Below the pieces are notes generated by a model, which saw only the letters and a program-made list of their open reading frames with translations, was not told the DNA's origin and did not search any database. The position numbers and the translations under genes were made by a program. Of a stretch of DNA of 64,000 nucleotides, positions 24,128 through 35,199 are shown one piece after another (within the stretch, counting starts at the first letter, position 1; every line of letters starts with the position of its first letter). Source of the DNA: Periplaneta americana (lineage: Eukaryota > Arthropoda > Insecta > Blattodea > Blattidae); contig NC_091119.1 in assembly GCF_040183065.1 (NCBI RefSeq), positions 107,535,763 to 107,599,762 on the forward strand, written 5' to 3'.

Positions 24128-24172
<45 letters not shown>
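24128..24172. repeat. (TC)n microsatellite
   Basis: About 20 TC dinucleotides without interruption. Confidence 0.95.
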
Positions 24173-24974
24173 ACTGCAACTACTGTACACGAACATGAAT
24201 AGAAAACACGGCTATAGACACTCCAATTTAATATTCCAATTGCAGGTTGTAACCATACATCCAGCATGTGCAAGAAGTGAGGTCAATGAGTTGATTCACA
24301 GTTCCTCAATACATGTTTTACACAAATCATATAGTTTATTTTCTTTAACTATTATTTCAGAGACATACATAAGCATTTAATACACATCCAAATAATGAGG
24401 TTAACTTTCCTTTTCCTGGATTGCACAGAAAAGGTATTCTTTATAATTCCAAAGTAAGACATTTGACTACATATTTTGCGCTTTTAAGTAAATGTATGTA
24501 ATCTATTTTCAAAGGTTTACATTTCGGATGAAAATTTCAATAATATCACAGACTTTACTGACACATTAGAATACAAATGGAGAAATCCAATGATCTGAGT
24601 ATTTGATAAATTAATTAGTTTCCATAAAATATGTGTTTATTGTACTAATTTCTGATATAATTTTTCTGTTATGATTATTTTGGGAGATCTCGATACTTTT
24701 AAGAAAAGTAGCCATTGCCAGCACTGGTCCTAGTGAAAAAAAAAATCGAATTACATGCGATCTTGTTGACTGTGTTTTCAATCTCTGTGTAAGTGAATCT
24801 CGTGACTTCAATTTGTGTTTTTCGTTCACAGAAGGCAATAAACACAATAAAATATGTGACTTACACTTTTCTTTTCGGTCATGAAATGTAATATACCATA
24901 TTTATTTTATTGTACTTTGACTGGATGTGCGTGATATTAGAGATTCACAAATTACTGTATATATAATTTCAAGG

Positions 24975-25275
24975 GAAAAATTGTTAAGTGGCCGGGTATC
25001 GATCCCGGGATCCTTCGCTTAGTGCACGAATGCTCCACATTCGTTACTGTAGGTAAGTTAACAGAAACCCACAACTTAAGGCACACAGAATTGTGTGCAC
25101 TCAAAGTTAGGTTTCAGGCATCTTGTCAACCCATTTGAGTCGTGTGGATATAAAGGGAAGAATTGTGACAGTGTCGCGTATAGTTCCTGGGTTAGCTCAG
25201 TCGGTAGAGCATTCGTGCGCTAAGCGAAGGGTCCCGGGATCGATAACCGGCCCCGGAACAACTTTTCCTTTGAAA
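24975..25275. repeat. Pair of inverted tRNA-like SINE copies
   Basis: Plus strand 25187-25275 has the A box TTAGCTCAGTCGGTAGAGC and B-box-like GGGATCGATA. The minus-strand copy at 24975-25045 repeats GAGCATTCGTGC, AAGCGAAGGATCCCGGGATC and the following CAA..TTTTCC..TTGAAATTAT body. The two face opposite ways about 140 bases apart. The anticodon loop of the plus copy lacks the usual T before the anticodon, arguing against a working tRNA. Confidence 0.75.
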
Positions 25276-26384
25276 TTATTTAAACCTGCTTCACAGGGAG
25301 CTTATACCCGGAAGCCAGATTTGCATATTGTATATATATTTTACAGGTTAGTGAAGGCGTCAAAGTGATTACTCTCAAACAATTATCTTTGTTTCGAGTG
25401 TGCTGTTATCTTTTGAATAAAGTGTATCTCGGGGAGATTTTGACACTATATTTTGGGAAGATCTCAACATGTGTTGACTTTTACCTGATTTCGCTTGTGG
25501 TCCTTCTGGACGACTGTCTCTATCAAACTTTATGTGTTTTTGGTCTTGGAGCTTTTTAGTGCCACTTTATTTTTATGTCTATTTTTCTCCCTGTGTATCT
25601 GTCTGCATGTATGAAACTACTTATCTTCCACTCAACCAATCTTAGCTAAACTTTATATTTTAATTTCATTGATATCGGACAAATAGGAAAAGGCACAACT
25701 CTCGATACAAACAAGAAAGATCAATTGGTTCGGCATATCCTTCGCTTTCATTCGAAAGGCTATATGTTATTAATGACGTAAAAGAATTGACATCCTGACG
25801 TACTGTAGGATAACATGTTTGAGTACGATCTGGTTCTAGCCGAAAATTGATGTGAAAGAAGAAGACATTACCACTCCTTCAAAAACACTACAAACAGCAT
25901 CTGCACAAGTACATTTAGACTTGTCTAATTCCTCACCTACTGATACTTCCTTTGAATAACAGTTGCTAGTTCCGCTGCTAACACATCCGTCTGGTGGCGA
26001 AAGTGTAAGAAAACTGAAAGACTCAAACTATAATAACTATAGGGAACAGATGAAAGAGAGTAAACAATAAAAAGAAGTTAGGCTTTCCTACAGATGGAAA
26101 GTCTAATGCTCAGCGTGTAGGGGACGGGAGCTAGTTCATCAATCTGGACAATACAAAAAAATCTATTGTGCCGCGTGTAGTGGATATTACTACGATGACA
26201 ATGCTAAATTATCATTACTGCCCTGAAGTTAATGCATTTGCACTTTTTCGAGGAGTTATAATTTCATGCTATTGAATTATAAGAATCATTAGTATGAGTA
26301 TTTAAGCTTATAAAATCATTTTTTACATGTACTACGGGACTACGACATTTCGATGTGTCTATTTCTGAAACAGTGAAGTCCATA

Positions 26385-26560
26385 ACTTGGACTGGCTCCC
26401 AGACTTCTCAAATGTCAAACCAATTGAGCACCTGTGGAATATTATTTTAAGTCATGTTCTACAGCTGGCTACACATACATGTAGCGCCTACTACAGATCA
26501 CCATACAAGCAACGTGTTTGAAAATCCCTTCACAGGTCTGTAGATACACCTTGTGAAATC
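26385..26560 (+). pseudogene. Tc1-like transposase C-terminal fragment
   Basis: The plus-strand reading LPDFSNVKPIEHLWNII preserves the Tc1 motif around the last catalytic residue (usually SPDLNPIEHLWD). Downstream residues keep the expected ending region with a stop. No upstream domain or TIRs were found. Confidence 0.65.
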
Positions 26561-26659
26561 CATGTCACGACAGGTACTTGCCGTTATGCAGGCGAAAGGC
26601 AATCAAACACAGTGTTAGGTAGATGACCATGATTCAATGTGTGCTTATTTTATGATAAG

Positions 26660-27095
26660 AATGACTTGGACTCTCACTCTGAGAGAGGAACATAGGTTCA
26701 GGGTGTTTGAGAATAAGGTGCTAAGGAAAATATTTGGGGCTAAGCGGGATGAAGTTACAGGAGAATGGAGAAAGTTACACAACACAGAACTGCACGCATT
26801 GTATTCTTCACCTGACATAATTAGGAACATTAAATCCAGACGTTTGAGATGGGCAGGGCATGTAGCACGTATGGGCGAATCCAGAAATGCATATAGAGTG
26901 TTAGTTGGGAGACCGGAGGGAAAAAGACCTTTAGGGAGGCCGAGACGTAGATGGGAGGATAATATTAAAATGGATTTGAGGGAGGTGGGGTATGATGATA
27001 GAGACTGGATTAATCTTGCTCAGGATAGGGACCGCTGGCGGGCTTATGTGAGGGCGGCAATGAACCTTCGGGTTCCTTAAAAGCCATTTGTAAGT
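26660..27095 (+). pseudogene. LINE reverse-transcriptase C-terminal fragment with 3' tail
   Basis: The open frame 26637-27080 (147 codons) carries the C-terminal block of a cockroach LINE: FRVFENKVLRKIFG, RRLRWAGHVARMGESRN, GRPEGKRPLGRPRRRWED and AYVRAAMNLRVP before the stop. The 3' tail AAAGCCATTTGTAAGTAAGT follows, identical to the tail of the copy at 20499-20712. It is a 5'-truncated insertion and probably recent, as the remaining frame is intact. Confidence 0.85.
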
Positions 27096-27111
27096 AAGTA
27101 TGACAAGTAGC

Positions 27112-27340
27112 CACCGGCGTAGCTCAGTCGACTGAGGCGCTTGCATGTCGATCTGGAGTTGCGCTCGGAAGTGGGTTCGAATCACGTTTGGGCTGATTAT
27201 CTAGTTGAGTTTTTCCTAAGATTTCCCCAAAAATAAGGCGAATGTCAGGTAATCTATGGTGAATCCTCGACCTCATATCGCCAAATGCCATCTCGCCTAA
27301 CATCAATCGCATCAACACTAACACACTCCAGGTACTACTT
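27112..27340 (+). repeat. Second tRNA-derived SINE family, near full length
   Basis: The head has A box GTAGCTCAGTCGACTGAGGC and B box GGGTTCGAATC. The body contains TTTCCCCAAAAATAAGGCGA and TCGCCAAATGCCATCTCGCC. I recall this type as very common in Periplaneta sequence (memory, not a search). It follows the LINE tail at 27095 by 17 bases. Confidence 0.8.
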
Positions 27341-27890
27341 TGTATGTGTGTCTGTGTGAAACATATAATATGTACAATTATAACAGATTACCAATAAGTA
27401 ATCTATAACACGGCATTATACTAATATAGTTTAATCCTGTCATTAAAATTAAATGTAATATAAAATTAATAAAATAATTACCCAAAAATAAAAACGTAGT
27501 CACACAATGGATGGGGTTTAAAGATCCGCTGTAACTTTTCCTCTTAATCGTTTCCAACTCAACTAGTTGGTCAGATATGAAGCCCCTACTGGTGCCAAAG
27601 GGTAAGATATCGTGCTGGTTGGTAATAATGGACTCTTCCCCAGGAAGCAGTAGCCAGTAAGCTTTAAGCGATGGCGGCGAATATGTGGAATGATGGTAAA
27701 AGGAAAGTATCTAGGAAGACTCTGGCCAGAACCACCTTTACCCACCACAAACTCATCTTCACAAGCATTGCAGTCTCCATTGTGCGCATCTGACGCTCTA
27801 CCCACTGGGAGAACGATGTGTCTAATTCACTAATTGCGACTAAAAATTTTGACGATTTACTTTACGATCTTACAATGCTAACTTCGTGGA
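27341..27890. other. Intron sequence, nothing specific
   Basis: The minus-strand frame at 27563-27805 has no recognisable domain. A possible tRNA-like remnant near 27760-27830 is too weak to call. Confidence 0.4.
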
Positions 27891-27895
27891 CTTGC

Positions 27896-28052
27896 CTGCG
27901 ATGCTGGCCGTGTGAGAAGAAAACTTGAAGCCACTGTCCTGCACTCTCGGGAGAGCATCAAGGTCCTCGGCGGTACCATCCACCGCCAGGTATCCTAACA
28001 CGCCCGTCAGGGGATCCAGCATCACGCCCGGATCCTCCTTCTTCAGCTGCGT
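27896..28052 (-). CDS. Linker exon between LamG and Ig domains; GC donor
   Basis: A 157-base exon with acceptor AATTCCACACAG before ACGCAGCTG and phase 0 at its start. It ends in GCATCGCAG followed by GCAAGTCC, a GC-AG intron donor with otherwise perfect consensus. One trailing base joins the AC of the Ig exon to make GAC. The peptide (TQLKKEDPGVMLDPLTGVLG at the start, ending HTASIA) has no domain I recognise and is probably the interdomain linker after the second LamG domain. An alternative acceptor six bases downstream would also keep the frame. Confidence 0.8.
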
Positions 28053-28089
28053 CTGTGTGGAATTTTGAAGTGTAGCACATTTTACTTTG

Positions 28090-28200
28090 ACTTTCGCCAT
28101 ACGTCAGACACGATTCACTTTACATGTATGTCACCACGCACATACATACATGTGCACACGCACACGTGCACACACAGACAGTACGTACATACACGGTCAT
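28090..28200. repeat. CA/CATA-rich simple sequence
   Basis: Alternating CACA and CATACATA runs directly upstream of the linker exon. Confidence 0.7.
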
Positions 28201-28214
28201 CTAACAATCTAAAT

Positions 28215-29525
28215 ATAAACTGCTTAAAAGAAGTTGTAACAATCAGGCAGAACAGATAGCAATCCTAAAGGCACAAGAGCAAATACAATTACAAAGTCTA
28301 CAGTTAACAAAAGAGGCACAGAAGATGCAATGGTTAACACTGACAGCAGTCGCGTCTGTGGCTCAAGTGCTAGATCAGTGGTCTTCTTCGCAAAGGTTTT
28401 TTTTCTCGGGTTACTCCCGTTTCCTTTATCGTTCCAAGAATACTCTTCATTTCCCCCTCATTTCATACATAATCTGCAATAGTAAAAATAGGCTGGGATG
28501 AAGCCTGGGGGTAATACGGGCTTTCGATGCTGATATAGGAAGGGCTTGGGGCTCCGGGGACCCTTCAGGCTTATCAGGCTGCTCGTATGAGGACGGAACC
28601 TGGCTCTATCAGGGGCTGAGGCAGGATGGCCCACCTGTAAACTTCGGTTTCACGAATGCTACCCAGGCTACCTGTCGGACTTGGACAATCGTTGTATATA
28701 CAGGACGCACAATGGGCCAAAGCGTGTAGCGTGTCTAAGTGTATGGATCCTTCTCATCAAGCAAGTCAGCCAGCCAACACTGACAGCAAAGTAACCTTGG
28801 ACACATTGCAGAACAGAAACAAACACAACCTAATCACAGAAAATATAAGGAAAGAACTAATGAAGCTGGAGGGACAGTGTTTTAGGTGCATACGTGCAAA
28901 CCTATTTGCCTGTTTTTAGTGCATATGAATCGGCCCTCTAAATATAAAATACCGAGAAATACAGTAATAACAGAAGAGAAAGAGAAAAGCTTAATAAAAT
29001 GGCAAGAACAGAGAACTAACTCAATTAGAGAAGGAATAAGCAAATTATTCTTCGTATCAGTTTTTATTTTCTCGCTACGAGGACGGGAGTGGAACAACCC
29101 ATGCAACATATTGTGCGTCCCCTGGGATGAGTAGCATTCCCCCCCCGACCCCACCTACGCCGCACTGACCTAATCGCCAACACCCTTACGACCAGTCCCT
29201 GACATCCTTCAAACTCGTGTACCATTCTACCCCAACAGCCTCACCCACATTTTCCTCCTCAACGGTCTGAGGTGTAAGCCTCCTCTCCCGCGGGAGAGGA
29301 GTGGGTTCCCCCGTTGATCGCCAACTATCACTTCTGGATATATCTATGGAGGCCGGCCGAGAGAATCAGCAGCTTCCGAGGGCCACGCTGGCGCGATCTC
29401 AAAACCAAGTAAGACAACCAGAAATGAAGATGAAAGGATGATAAGGGAGGAAAGGAAGTGGCGAGAATGAACGGGGTTGCAAGCGCCTGATAAAGTTACC
29501 TGATACTCATCCATAGGAGTGAGGG
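28215..29525 (+). pseudogene. Degenerate LINE fragment(s)
   Basis: Plus-strand readings such as QAEQIAILKAQEQIQLQSLQ (28235-28300) and TLDTLQNRNKHNLITENIRK (28795-28855) resemble helical linker segments of cockroach LINE proteins. After the SINE at 29530-29642 a related C-terminal reading (CPCRLQEEQTINHIILKCSQ) appears at 29735-29800, as in the zinc-knuckle tail of LINE ORF2. Frames are broken. The assignment to one element is tentative. A perfect 20-bp palindrome sits at 29281-29300. Confidence 0.45.
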
Positions 29526-29529
29526 AAAA

Positions 29530-29645
29530 ATCTCGAAGAAAACCACATCCGGCAACTTGTCAGGAATCGAACCCTGGCCCGCTGGGTTCGGGAGCGAAGA
29601 CGCTACCATGAGACCACAGCGGTGGACTTCCCATCAGTTAAAGAA
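29530..29645 (-). repeat. tRNA-derived SINE fragment, minus orientation
   Basis: On the minus strand the A-box-like GGTCTCATGGTAGCG is followed by CAGGGTTCGATTCC, a near-canonical B box. Confidence 0.7.
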
Positions 29646-29843
29646 AGATTAAAGTTAAAGTCACCTGTCGGAGCCGAATGTACTGCTACCGTAACGCCAC
29701 AGATTCAACATTATTCCACATTGAATATAATTGCCCTTGCAGACTACAAGAAGAACAGACAATCAATCATATAATCTTAAAATGCTCCCAACTAGAAGAG
29801 AAAATGAAAGATGAATTATACAAGCTTGATTAATGCGTAGAGG

Positions 29844-31733
29844 CACTGCCATCGTGATCTAATACAGGCCGTAAGGCAGACCACGTGACTCGCTTAACAG
29901 CTGATCGCGAAGGGCGGTCTTTCAACCATATGAATTAGTTGCAGTGCATGAAGAATAACATATATTTCTCTGAAATGCAGTGTAATTGCGTCAGTAAAAT
30001 TTTAAACAGTGATTGTGAGACACTTGAGACACAATTTACTTACAATTTAAGGTATAATATTGTTTTTGGTGTGAAAATTACGTTGTTGCAGGCAAAGTTC
30101 GTATGTGTAATACCTGCCTTTATTTCGATTAAATATTGCGCCCTTACGTGGTTAAGTGAAATTTTGGTCTTATAAACAGTAGGCTAAATATGTGTAATAA
30201 TATATACGTGAAAGTGAAACCTTGACTGGCATGTAAAGTAAGTTGTGATTAGACCTAAGTGCAGCGTTACCGATGTTACTCTTGTCTAATCCATTATTGT
30301 TAGTTTACCGTATTTGTCTTATTAAATTTAAATTATTGCGCCCTTTTTGTTTGTGAATAACCTACATTATACGAGTAAATAATACGACGTTTGATAATAT
30401 ACACAATTTGAACTAAAAACGAGATAGATATAGTATATTACGAAAAATTATACCCTATAGTTTTCATTACTGTTACAGTATCTAGAATTGTAATTAGTTG
30501 AAATAAAGCACTCATGCTTCATTACGAAATTCTTGCACATTCATTTATGCAGGTTTCAACAATTTTCAGTTGCATCGCACGCATATTTTAATGTGTTGAA
30601 GTTATAGGTTATGTTTATTCTATCAGTACTTGCCTTATTTCCATATTCGCAATTATGCATTATAATTAAGCATAATGCTACGTATAACTTATAAATGCAA
30701 TTTGTCTACACTTCAATTGTATTTATTCGTTTCATACGGTACTCCAGTTTGAAGTCTGATTAGTTTAATATGTTACTAGGGCTAAACTAGCGCTGAGGTA
30801 GTTCCCTTCGTATTCATACATACATCTTGCATATACAAATTAGTTCGGTTCGTTCAGGATTTTAATATGCCTTGCTTATAGGATCAAATGCATCTCCACA
30901 AAAAATAAATTCAACTCTTTTCAGTTCAGAAATTACCGAAACTATACCTCAGCACTACTAAGTAATATAACGGATGTACATTTCATAGGAGGGACTGTGG
31001 TGAATTTTCTACCTATAAGTAAGGACGGTAACCGTGTTCTGAAGTTTATCCTAAAAATATATTCTTCTTTATTAAATCTCAAAACAGTTTTCGTTCTCAA
31101 CTTAAGCCTAAAATACTGACGCAGATAGGTTATGTTAACATGGTAAATTCTGTTCACATAAAAATAACACAGTTTTATTTATTATTCCTGCCACATTATG
31201 CAACACATAAATGGAACTTATGCACATATTACATTGAATAAAAATTTAATTGTATTATTTATTTGTTCCCTGCTATACTGGGTTGTAATGAATTGTATTT
31301 ATCTAACCTACCAGATTAACACACAACTGTACATACACTAATTTCATAGGAGGGACTGTGGTAAATTATGTACCTACAAGTAAGGAAGGTAGATGTGCTA
31401 AATTAAAATCACAATATAAATAATTCTTCTTTATTAAATCTCAAAATAGCTTCCATTCCAAACTTAAAATGTTGATGCAACCAGGTTATGTTACCATGTA
31501 AAATTCCGTTCACATTAAAAATAACACAGTTTTGTAATTATTTCTGCAACATATTATGCAATAAGAAGTGTGAAGGGGTCTTATACATACATTACACTAA
31601 ATAAAATTGAGCGCCGACACGCTATAAAGTAATATATTTCACTCAGCTCCGTATACTCAAATAGAAAAGCCCGACTCATCGAGTGACGTCACACAACCTG
31701 CATTACGGCCTGGTCTAGATCACGATGGCAGTG
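29844..31733. mobile_element. 1.9-kb TIR element with 7-bp target duplication
   Basis: The left end is CACTGCCATCGTGATCTA and the right end its complement TAGATCACGATGGCAGTG. TIR similarity continues through AGGCCGTAA for about 35 bases. The direct repeat GTAGAGG flanks both ends (29837-29843, 31734-31740). No transposase frame is visible. The end CAC and the GTAG-initial 7-bp duplication resemble the small element at 11397-11577. An internal tandem duplication is listed separately. Confidence 0.85.
30980..31605. repeat. Direct duplication of about 260 bp inside the TIR element
   Basis: 30980-31245 and 31342-31605 share the start TTCATAGGAGGGACTGTGGT, a TTCTTCTTTATTAAATCTCA block and an AAAATAACACAGTTTT block in the same order, offset by about 361 bases. 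The copies differ by small indels and substitutions. Confidence 0.85.
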
Positions 31734-31907
31734 GTAGAGGTCAAACTTGGCCTTCATCATTTGAGCAGTTCACAATAAATTACTGTACCTAAAAAGCTTT
31801 ACAAAATATGTAATACCTATAGACTTTAGCAAAATATAATAACAATCCAAATTAGAAGATAATGCCTTAAGGAAGTTTGTAAACTAAAAAGTAAAACCTT
31901 ACAAAAA

Positions 31908-32164
31908 TATATGAAGAGTCCACTGCAATAAAATGATGGATGTCATTTGGAATAATTTTTCAGGAGAAGCAATTGAAAGTTTGAAATGCTTAGCGCTCAA
32001 AGCTTAACTGTGATTTTCCGATCATTTCTGGACAATGACTATTAGTGTTAATACCATATAACTCTCTACGTACATTCTATATGTCTTAAGCTATGCATTG
32101 ACAGTCTTGGTTCATTTTCGACAAGAAAGTGACATCCATCATTCTTGCAGTGGACTCTTCATAT
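31908..32164. mobile_element. MITE of about 257 bp, TA-flanked
   Basis: TGAAGAGTCCACTGCAATAA at the left and its near-complement TTCTTGCAGTGGACTCTTCA at the right; arms of about 38 bases including GATGGATGTCA. TATA occurs at both outer sides, consistent with a TA duplication. No coding content. Confidence 0.85.
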
Positions 32165-32289
32165 ATGTTGGCAATAACTGATTCTAAAATAATTGGAAGC
32201 CAATTAGCCTATTAATCAAATTATTGTAAATGTCAAGTAAAATGCTATAAATTGTATGTAACCTTAAATAAATAAATAAATTTCTAAAT

Positions 32290-32840
32290 TATAGACATCA
32301 GCTCAAAGAATTTTGAGTGACCACAAGGGTCCTGAATACAATAAACATGTATAATAATGTGATGTGATACATTAAAGAAAAAAGAAAGTTAATTGTTGAA
32401 GGCAAATATAAGTTGATTAATTGAAATAGAGATGATGATGTAATATTTGAAGAGAATCCTTGATAATATTTATAAGAATAGACATTACAGAATCAAAAGG
32501 AATGTGAAGTTCCTTAAGATAATTCCATGTGAATTTTGTGATTGAACCTCTACTGCCAAACAGCAAACCAATGACGGACCATTGTTTAAGAGGGACGTTG
32601 TACTTTTGAGAAAGATACGGCAGACAAGGTTCATATATGGACTTCTTCTCAATATCAACCTCGGTGGCCTGATTTAGGTTTCTTTCGAAACGGATAGTAG
32701 GGTCAAGAACAAGAGCCCGTTTTAAGCGTCCGTTGATAGCAATAGTGTTTGCCCGTCTAAAAGAACCATCTGATGATACACAATGTACTTCCTCATGAAT
32801 TTCCCAATTTAAAGTTTTTAACGATGTCGCCAAAGCATGT
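32290..32840 (-). pseudogene. LINE C-terminal fragment (possible restriction-like endonuclease region)
   Basis: The minus-strand frame 32417-32833 (138 codons) contains HEEVHCVSSDGSFRRANTIA, LDPTIRFE and WSVIGLLFGSRGSITKF. I recall this order from the C-terminus of non-LTR retrotransposons that use a restriction-like endonuclease. The frame starts inside the family, so it is 5'-truncated. Clade assignment is inference. Confidence 0.6.
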
Positions 32841-33010
32841 CGTACACGATGATGTCTAGCATTGATCAGCAGCTCGCCTTTGGGGCATTATCTTAATGCA
32901 ATGCATGTAGTACACTTATAGACTATTCTGAGTAAAAAAAAAGTTGTTATAAACATTTATCCAATTTGGGATAGGTATGGAGTTACAGCTGTTTAAATGA
33001 TACACATAAC

Positions 33011-33993
33011 TAGAGCCCTGCCTTTAGTCACTTTGGATACAAGTTAGGTATAAGTCGAGCATTTCTAACCTCGCTGTGTACAGAGAACCCTGTCAATCAA
33101 AACAGTGCAAGCAGCGGCGAATCAGTCTCCTCGGTACTGTACTGTGTATTTACATCTTGCGTCTCTGTGTGTACGTTGTGAACAGTGGGTACGATATATT
33201 TTACAGTAGTCATGCGACAAATTATTATTTTGTAAGACTCAATAAGAATAAACTATTTATTTTAAGTCAAACAAATATTTTTTACAATAAATATATTGCA
33301 ATTACATACAGTAGACGTCATACAGGTTGGAATTATTAGTTGAAAAGACATACATCTCATTAAACAAAACTATATCTTCTATGAACTTTACGAGCGTCTA
33401 TGAATTACAACGAATTATCATAAACATTTTTAGATTCCCTTACGCGAGCTACCACATTTTCATAGCAGGGCAGTAAATGATAGCTACGTAATGTTGTTAC
33501 ACAAGGAAGTTTTCTTTCTGTATATTTTTCCATGAATTCTTGAAAGTGACTATCTTCGACCTTTTCAAATGGAATATCCGCTAATATCAACATTTTACAC
33601 AAGTCATTGTAAAATTCAGACCGATTAGCGGGAAAGTCGGAAGTGGAAAGCGCGTTTCCATGCTTTGTGGACAATTCTTTTACAAGTGTAACATGTGTTT
33701 TCGTGTTGAAATTTTTCTCTATAAAACGCCGTTTGTAGGTTTTTATTTCTATGTTGCATATCTTACAGAAAATGTTTTCTTCTTCCTGCATGAAATACTC
33801 GTTACCAAATTCTTCTATTAGAGTACTGATCGTCAAATGCCTACCTTCGGTTTGTTTTGGCGTGTTGACCGCGTACTTCATTCACTGAACAGCACTGTAC
33901 AGATTAGGTGTGATGCCACGGAGCTATACTCCTTATACACGTGCAGTGCTGCGGTTTGCTTGGAGCATTTAGGTGACCAAAGGCAGAACTCTA
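33011..33993 (-). mobile_element. hAT-type element, 983 bp, carrying a BED/CGGBP1-like ORF
   Basis: TIRs are TAGAGCCCTGCCTTTAGTCA at the left and, read inward from the right, TAGAGTTCTGCCTTTGGTCA. The 8-bp duplication CACATAAC is perfect (33003-33010 and 33994-34001). One minus-strand ORF (33405-33881) fills its centre. The element lacks the DDE core and looks like a non-autonomous derivative. Confidence 0.92.
33405..33881 (-). CDS. BED-type zinc-finger protein, CGGBP1-like, inside a hAT element
   Basis: 158 codons from ATG (MKYAVNTPKQTEGRHL) to a stop, uninterrupted. Residues about 38-64 have the C2H-type pattern FCKICN, then KNFNTKTHVTLV, as in BED/CGG-binding fingers derived from hAT transposases. 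The C-terminal half is helical (RSEFYNDLCKMLILADIPFE) and matches the post-finger region of CGGBP1-like proteins. The catalytic core is absent. It would bind DNA, possibly the element's own ends; that is inference. Whether it is expressed cannot be told. It sits in an intron of the host gene, in the same orientation. Confidence 0.6.
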   Translation of the reverse strand: MKYAVNTPKQTEGRHLTISTLIEEFGNEYFMQEEENIFCKICNIEIKTYKRRFIEKNFNTKTHVTLVKELSTKHGNALSTSDFPANRSEFYNDLCKMLILADIPFEKVEDSHFQEFMEKYTERKLPCVTTLRSYHLLPCYENVVARVRESKNVYDNSL

Positions 33994-34069
33994 CACATAA
34001 CAAACCTTACAAACGCCATGAAAGAACGAGAAATGACTAAGTAATACCATTGACTATGTACAAAGGAAT

Positions 34070-34552
34070 ACTACGTGTAGCTCTTCTGAGATCGTATGAG
34101 GGCAGCACTGTTTATGATGGATGTAGAGAAACAGCTGTTTATAGTCATCAGATATGACATCGGATTCTCCGAACGATTGATCGGCAGCTGTGATCACGTC
34201 CATTGGTCACCAAGGTCCCTAGACCTTACTCCTGTCGATTTTTGTCTGTGGAAGTGATATGAAAAGCGAAGTGTACAAAATCAAAATAAACACAAAAGGC
34301 CGTATTCATAGACATTTTTAGCGCGGGTTTTCGGTGGATTATCAGAGTTTTTCGAATTCATAAACCAGTGTTAGCGATAGGATATGATTTGAATTCTGTA
34401 CTAGTAACCAGTGGATAGCCGGGGCTAGTTTAGTACTCTCGTAGCGCGTGCTGCGAAATGTCTATGAATACCACCCATCGAGACGAATTTGTCGCTCGCA
34501 TTATGAATAGTGCTGCCCTCATAACAGAATGACAATATGAACTCAGAAGAGC
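34070..34552. mobile_element. TIR element with mariner-like fragment and nested MITE
   Basis: GTAGCTCTTCTGAGATCGTA and ATGAGGGCAGCACT at the left recur in reverse complement at 34505-34552. Between them, 34195-34265 reads like the tail of a mariner transposase (LDLTPVDFCLW, usually PDLTPLDFFLWG). The MITE 34302-34477 is inserted downstream of this. Confidence 0.7.
34302..34477. mobile_element. MITE with GTATTCATAGACATTT termini
   Basis: GTATTCATAGACATTT at the left and AAATGTCTATGAATAC at the right. Interior GCGCGGG/CGTAGCGCG segments are also partly palindromic. A second copy, inverted, is at 49822-49980. Confidence 0.85.
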
Positions 34553-34784
34553 AATACTTAGCCTACTGTTTTTTAACAAAGCGGAAAAGTATATTGAACT
34601 GTTTAAATTATTTATGCCATGTAAATAAACAACAAATATAATCGTTGTCGCATGACTTTCCTTCTTGCTGGCAATCCATCCAGAGAGAAAGGAATGATAT
34701 TGTTATTGTGATATGAGTGAATGATTTACTGCAAGTGCGTTCGTACTGTATGTCAGCTATAGAGCTGACGCACCACAGCAATAC

Positions 34785-35159
34785 TCTTAGCTGGAAATTC
34801 TCTACAATGTTACTTGACCGTGCCTCGATATCTCCGGAGACGTCCCCGATGACCATGTTACCACTGCAGGCCAAGGCGTCCAAGGAGGTGTTGTCAGGCA
34901 GAATCAGAGCGACGCGAGCGTCTCCGTTCACCGATAGACCCAGATCGCCGTCTTTCAGCGAGTGAACCAGCACCACATGCAGCCACTTGCCAGGCAGAAC
35001 CTCAACAGTACTCTCCGCATCGGAGCTGTTACCGCCCATCCGGACACTGAGACGCACGCGGCCGCCCACCAGCGCCGCCATCAGATGGTCCCCACGTGCC
35101 GAACCGGGCACGAACAGTAACAATGCGTTCTGGTCCTCAGGCTTCACAGCCAACTCCAC
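34785..35159 (-). CDS. Second half of LamG-like domain 2
   Basis: A 375-base exon, phase 0 at both ends, 125 codons. The acceptor is TATTCTGTAG before GTGGAG. It begins VELAVKPEDQNALLLFV (the LamG strand that reads 'A..LF.' in the family), continues with a glycine/arginine segment, GKWLHVVLVHS (the WH-V signature near the domain middle), then LSVNGDARV and a closing NFQLR. The previous exon ends DNWQ, so joining gives a normal LamG N-terminal strand order. The donor I choose is GTATTG after CTAAGA, which is weak; it is preferred because it gives the phase needed by the next exon and keeps the closing strand. Extracellular, probably ligand- or carbohydrate-binding by family. Confidence 0.85.
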
Positions 35160-35199
35160 CTACAGAATACAAGATATACCGGCACTCATAGTAAAGCAA

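Noticed and set aside
25187..25262. Functional tRNA gene
   Set aside because: Good A and B boxes, but poor acceptor pairing, no T before the anticodon, and a SINE-type body repeated in inverted orientation nearby.
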